Source of the DNA: Sphingomonas sp.
GTDB taxonomy: Bacteria > Pseudomonadota > Alphaproteobacteria > Sphingomonadales > Sphingomonadaceae
Assembly: GCA_019247755.1 (NCBI GenBank)
Contig: JAFBAM010000265.1
Location: forward strand, 1 to 14,894
Reading direction: 5' to 3'
DNA length: 14,894 nt
Shown here: positions 14,192-14,894 of the stretch, one piece after another
Layout: every line of letters begins with the position of its first letter
Numbering within the stretch: position 1 is the stretch's first letter
Made by a program: the position numbers and the translations under genes
Notes under the pieces: generated by a model
Seen by the model: only the letters and a program-made list of their open reading frames with translations
Told to the model about the DNA's origin: nothing
Databases searched by the model: none

Positions 14192-14649
14192 GTCTGGCCT
14201 TTGTCGGTCGATTGTTCGCCGAACTGACGCACCGACCCGTCGCCGTTCTTGCGGTAGCTCATCCGGACCAGCGGGCCGCCCGACTCACCCGTGATCACCA
14301 TCGCGTTGCCGTCCCAGCCGCCGGTGAAGAAGGCGCGGCTTCCGCTGGAATCGATCCAAAACTGTTCCCAGTGCTTCTCGCCTGGGACGTAGATGCTTAG
14401 GCTTCCGCCGGGCTGGTTGTTTAGCGGCATCCAATTCTCGCGGATCCCGCACCCATAAACCTTCTCGATCAGACTGTGTGCGACCAGCTTGTCGGTTCCG
14501 GTCGGATAGACGTCCCAGCGACCCACCCAGAAGTCGAGGCGGTGATACTCGGGATCGGCACAAGGATGAGCAGGCGGCGCGCTAGGCTGCTGGGCTGCAG
14601 CAGCCCAGGAGACGGTCAGAAATACAATTGCAACCAGGACAGCACGCAT
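14140..14649 (-). CDS. Secreted LDFW/WDVY-motif protein, paralog 1
   Basis: A 169-residue secreted protein. The ATG at 14649 has an excellent ribosome binding site (GGAGGG, 14659-14654) just upstream, and an AAAA cleavage-like end after a clean signal peptide (residues 1-19). The mature protein shares with the gene downstream the order Cys, LDFWVGRWDVYPTG (about 38-51), VYGCGIRENW (about 69-78), then aromatic-rich beta segments (HWEQFW) and a YRKNGDGSVRQFGEQS region near the end. The two positionally matching cysteines may form a disulfide in the periplasm. Its 3' end overlaps the downstream paralog, so the two arose by tandem duplication and are probably co-translated. Function unknown. Confidence 0.82.
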   Translation of the reverse strand: MRAVLVAIVFLTVSWAAAAQQPSAPPAHPCADPEYHRLDFWVGRWDVYPTGTDKLVAHSLIEKVYGCGIRENWMPLNNQPGGSLSIYVPGEKHWEQFWIDSSGSRAFFTGGWDGNAMVITGESGGPLVRMSYRKNGDGSVRQFGEQSTDKGQTWKPNFDFTYRPAVAGK

Positions 14650-14660
14650 AATCCCTCCGC

Positions 14661-14727
14661 CATTGCGAGGAGCCGTTAGGCGACGCGGCAATCCATGGCT
14701 GGATTGCTTCGCTGTCGCTCGCAATGA
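14661..14727. repeat. REP-like imperfect palindrome
   Basis: Outer arms CATTGCGAG (14661-14669) and CTCGCAATG (14719-14727) and inner arms GCAATCCA (14688-14695) and TGGATTGC (14700-14707) pair around a short TGGC centre (14696-14699). The left arm carries about 8 extra bases, making a bulge. It has no coding potential and ends 1-2 bases before the ribosome binding site of the secreted protein gene. I recall near-identical palindromes scattered between genes in other alphaproteobacterial genomes; that is memory, not a search. Confidence 0.75.
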
Positions 14728-14739
14728 CGTTTCGACGAA

Positions 14740-14894
14740 CTAACTCCGCAGTTTCGCCAGGACGCCCTGCAACTGCATCGCGTTGGACATGTCGCCTTCG
14801 ACCCTGAGCTTTCCCATCATGAAGGCGGTCATGCCGTCGAGCTGGCCGGCCGCCATCTGCTGCCAATCGTCCCAGCCGACCTTGATCGTGGTGT
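14740..14894 (-). CDS. SCP2 sterol-binding-domain protein, C-terminal end only
   Basis: The last 50 codons before a TAG at 14740-14742; the start lies beyond the right edge. The visible part, IKVGWDDWQQMAAGQLDGMTA-type with FMMGKLRVEGDMSNAMQLQ, is the closing helix/strand of an SCP2 domain: the G-K-L-x-x-x-GD signature followed by an amphipathic C-terminal helix. SCP2 domains bind hydrophobic ligands such as acyl-CoA or sterols. It is upstream of the secreted paralogs on the same strand, separated by the palindrome. Confidence 0.85.
   Translation of the reverse strand, partial: TTIKVGWDDWQQMAAGQLDGMTAFMMGKLRVEGDMSNAMQLQGVLAKLRS

Noticed and set aside
14661..14727. Palindrome as a CRISPR repeat, tRNA or insertion sequence end
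   Set aside because: Single copy in the window, no spacers, no cloverleaf, no transposase or target duplication.

Overview
The window is GC-rich, densely packed chromosomal DNA from an alphaproteobacterium, most likely a sphingomonad (Sphingomonas or Sphingomicrobium type). The pointers are a zeta-type F1-ATPase inhibitor (DUF1476) followed by bolA and grxD, a match to the EcfG general-stress promoter (GGAAC-N16-CGTT), frequent GTG and TTG starts, and operons joined by 1-4 base overlaps. This placement rests on gene content and is not a database result. I see no CRISPR array, prophage, insertion sequence, rRNA or tRNA.

Left part (1-4829). A GT51 peptidoglycan glycosyltransferase (class A PBP type) runs off the left edge on the minus strand. 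Divergent from it are a lone family 5 solute-binding protein and a DUF4112 protein on the plus strand. These meet a minus-strand pair tail to tail: a secreted glycine-zipper protein and a TonB-like protein. A 204-base divergent intergenic region carries the EcfG-type promoter pointing at that pair, and on its other side begins a plus-strand MAPEG-family membrane protein.

Middle part (4830-9819). A minus-strand run holds a GT4 glycosyltransferase, an unrecognised secreted protein, a metallo-beta-lactamase-fold hydrolase with a winged-helix tail, a DUF4230 membrane-anchored protein and quinolinate synthase NadA. The last three overlap and look translationally coupled. The gap upstream (9576-9819) holds a strong 17-bp hairpin with a U-tract on the plus strand and a possible promoter about 30 bases before the hairpin. 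Together they look like a roughly 75-nt small RNA gene.

Right part (9820-14894). All genes are on the minus strand. In transcription order they are the end of an SCP2-domain gene (cut by the window), a REP-like palindrome, two tandem paralogous secreted proteins with an LDFW-x-G-x-WDVY motif, scoA and scoB (3-oxoacid CoA-transferase), a 35-residue membrane microprotein, a zinc-independent quinone oxidoreductase-type MDR protein, a VanZ-like protein, then the zeta inhibitor, BolA and the monothiol glutaredoxin GrxD. The sco-to-vanZ block is joined by start/stop overlaps and looks like one operon for ketone-body/short-chain acyl-CoA handling plus membrane proteins. The zeta-bolA-grxD block has its own putative promoter and links ATP synthase inhibition to iron-sulfur trafficking.

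No single obviously novel multi-gene system is visible. The best leads are the candidate small RNA, the conserved-looking coupled microprotein, the EcfG-type promoter over the zipper/TonB pair, and the secreted paralog pair behind a palindromic repeat.
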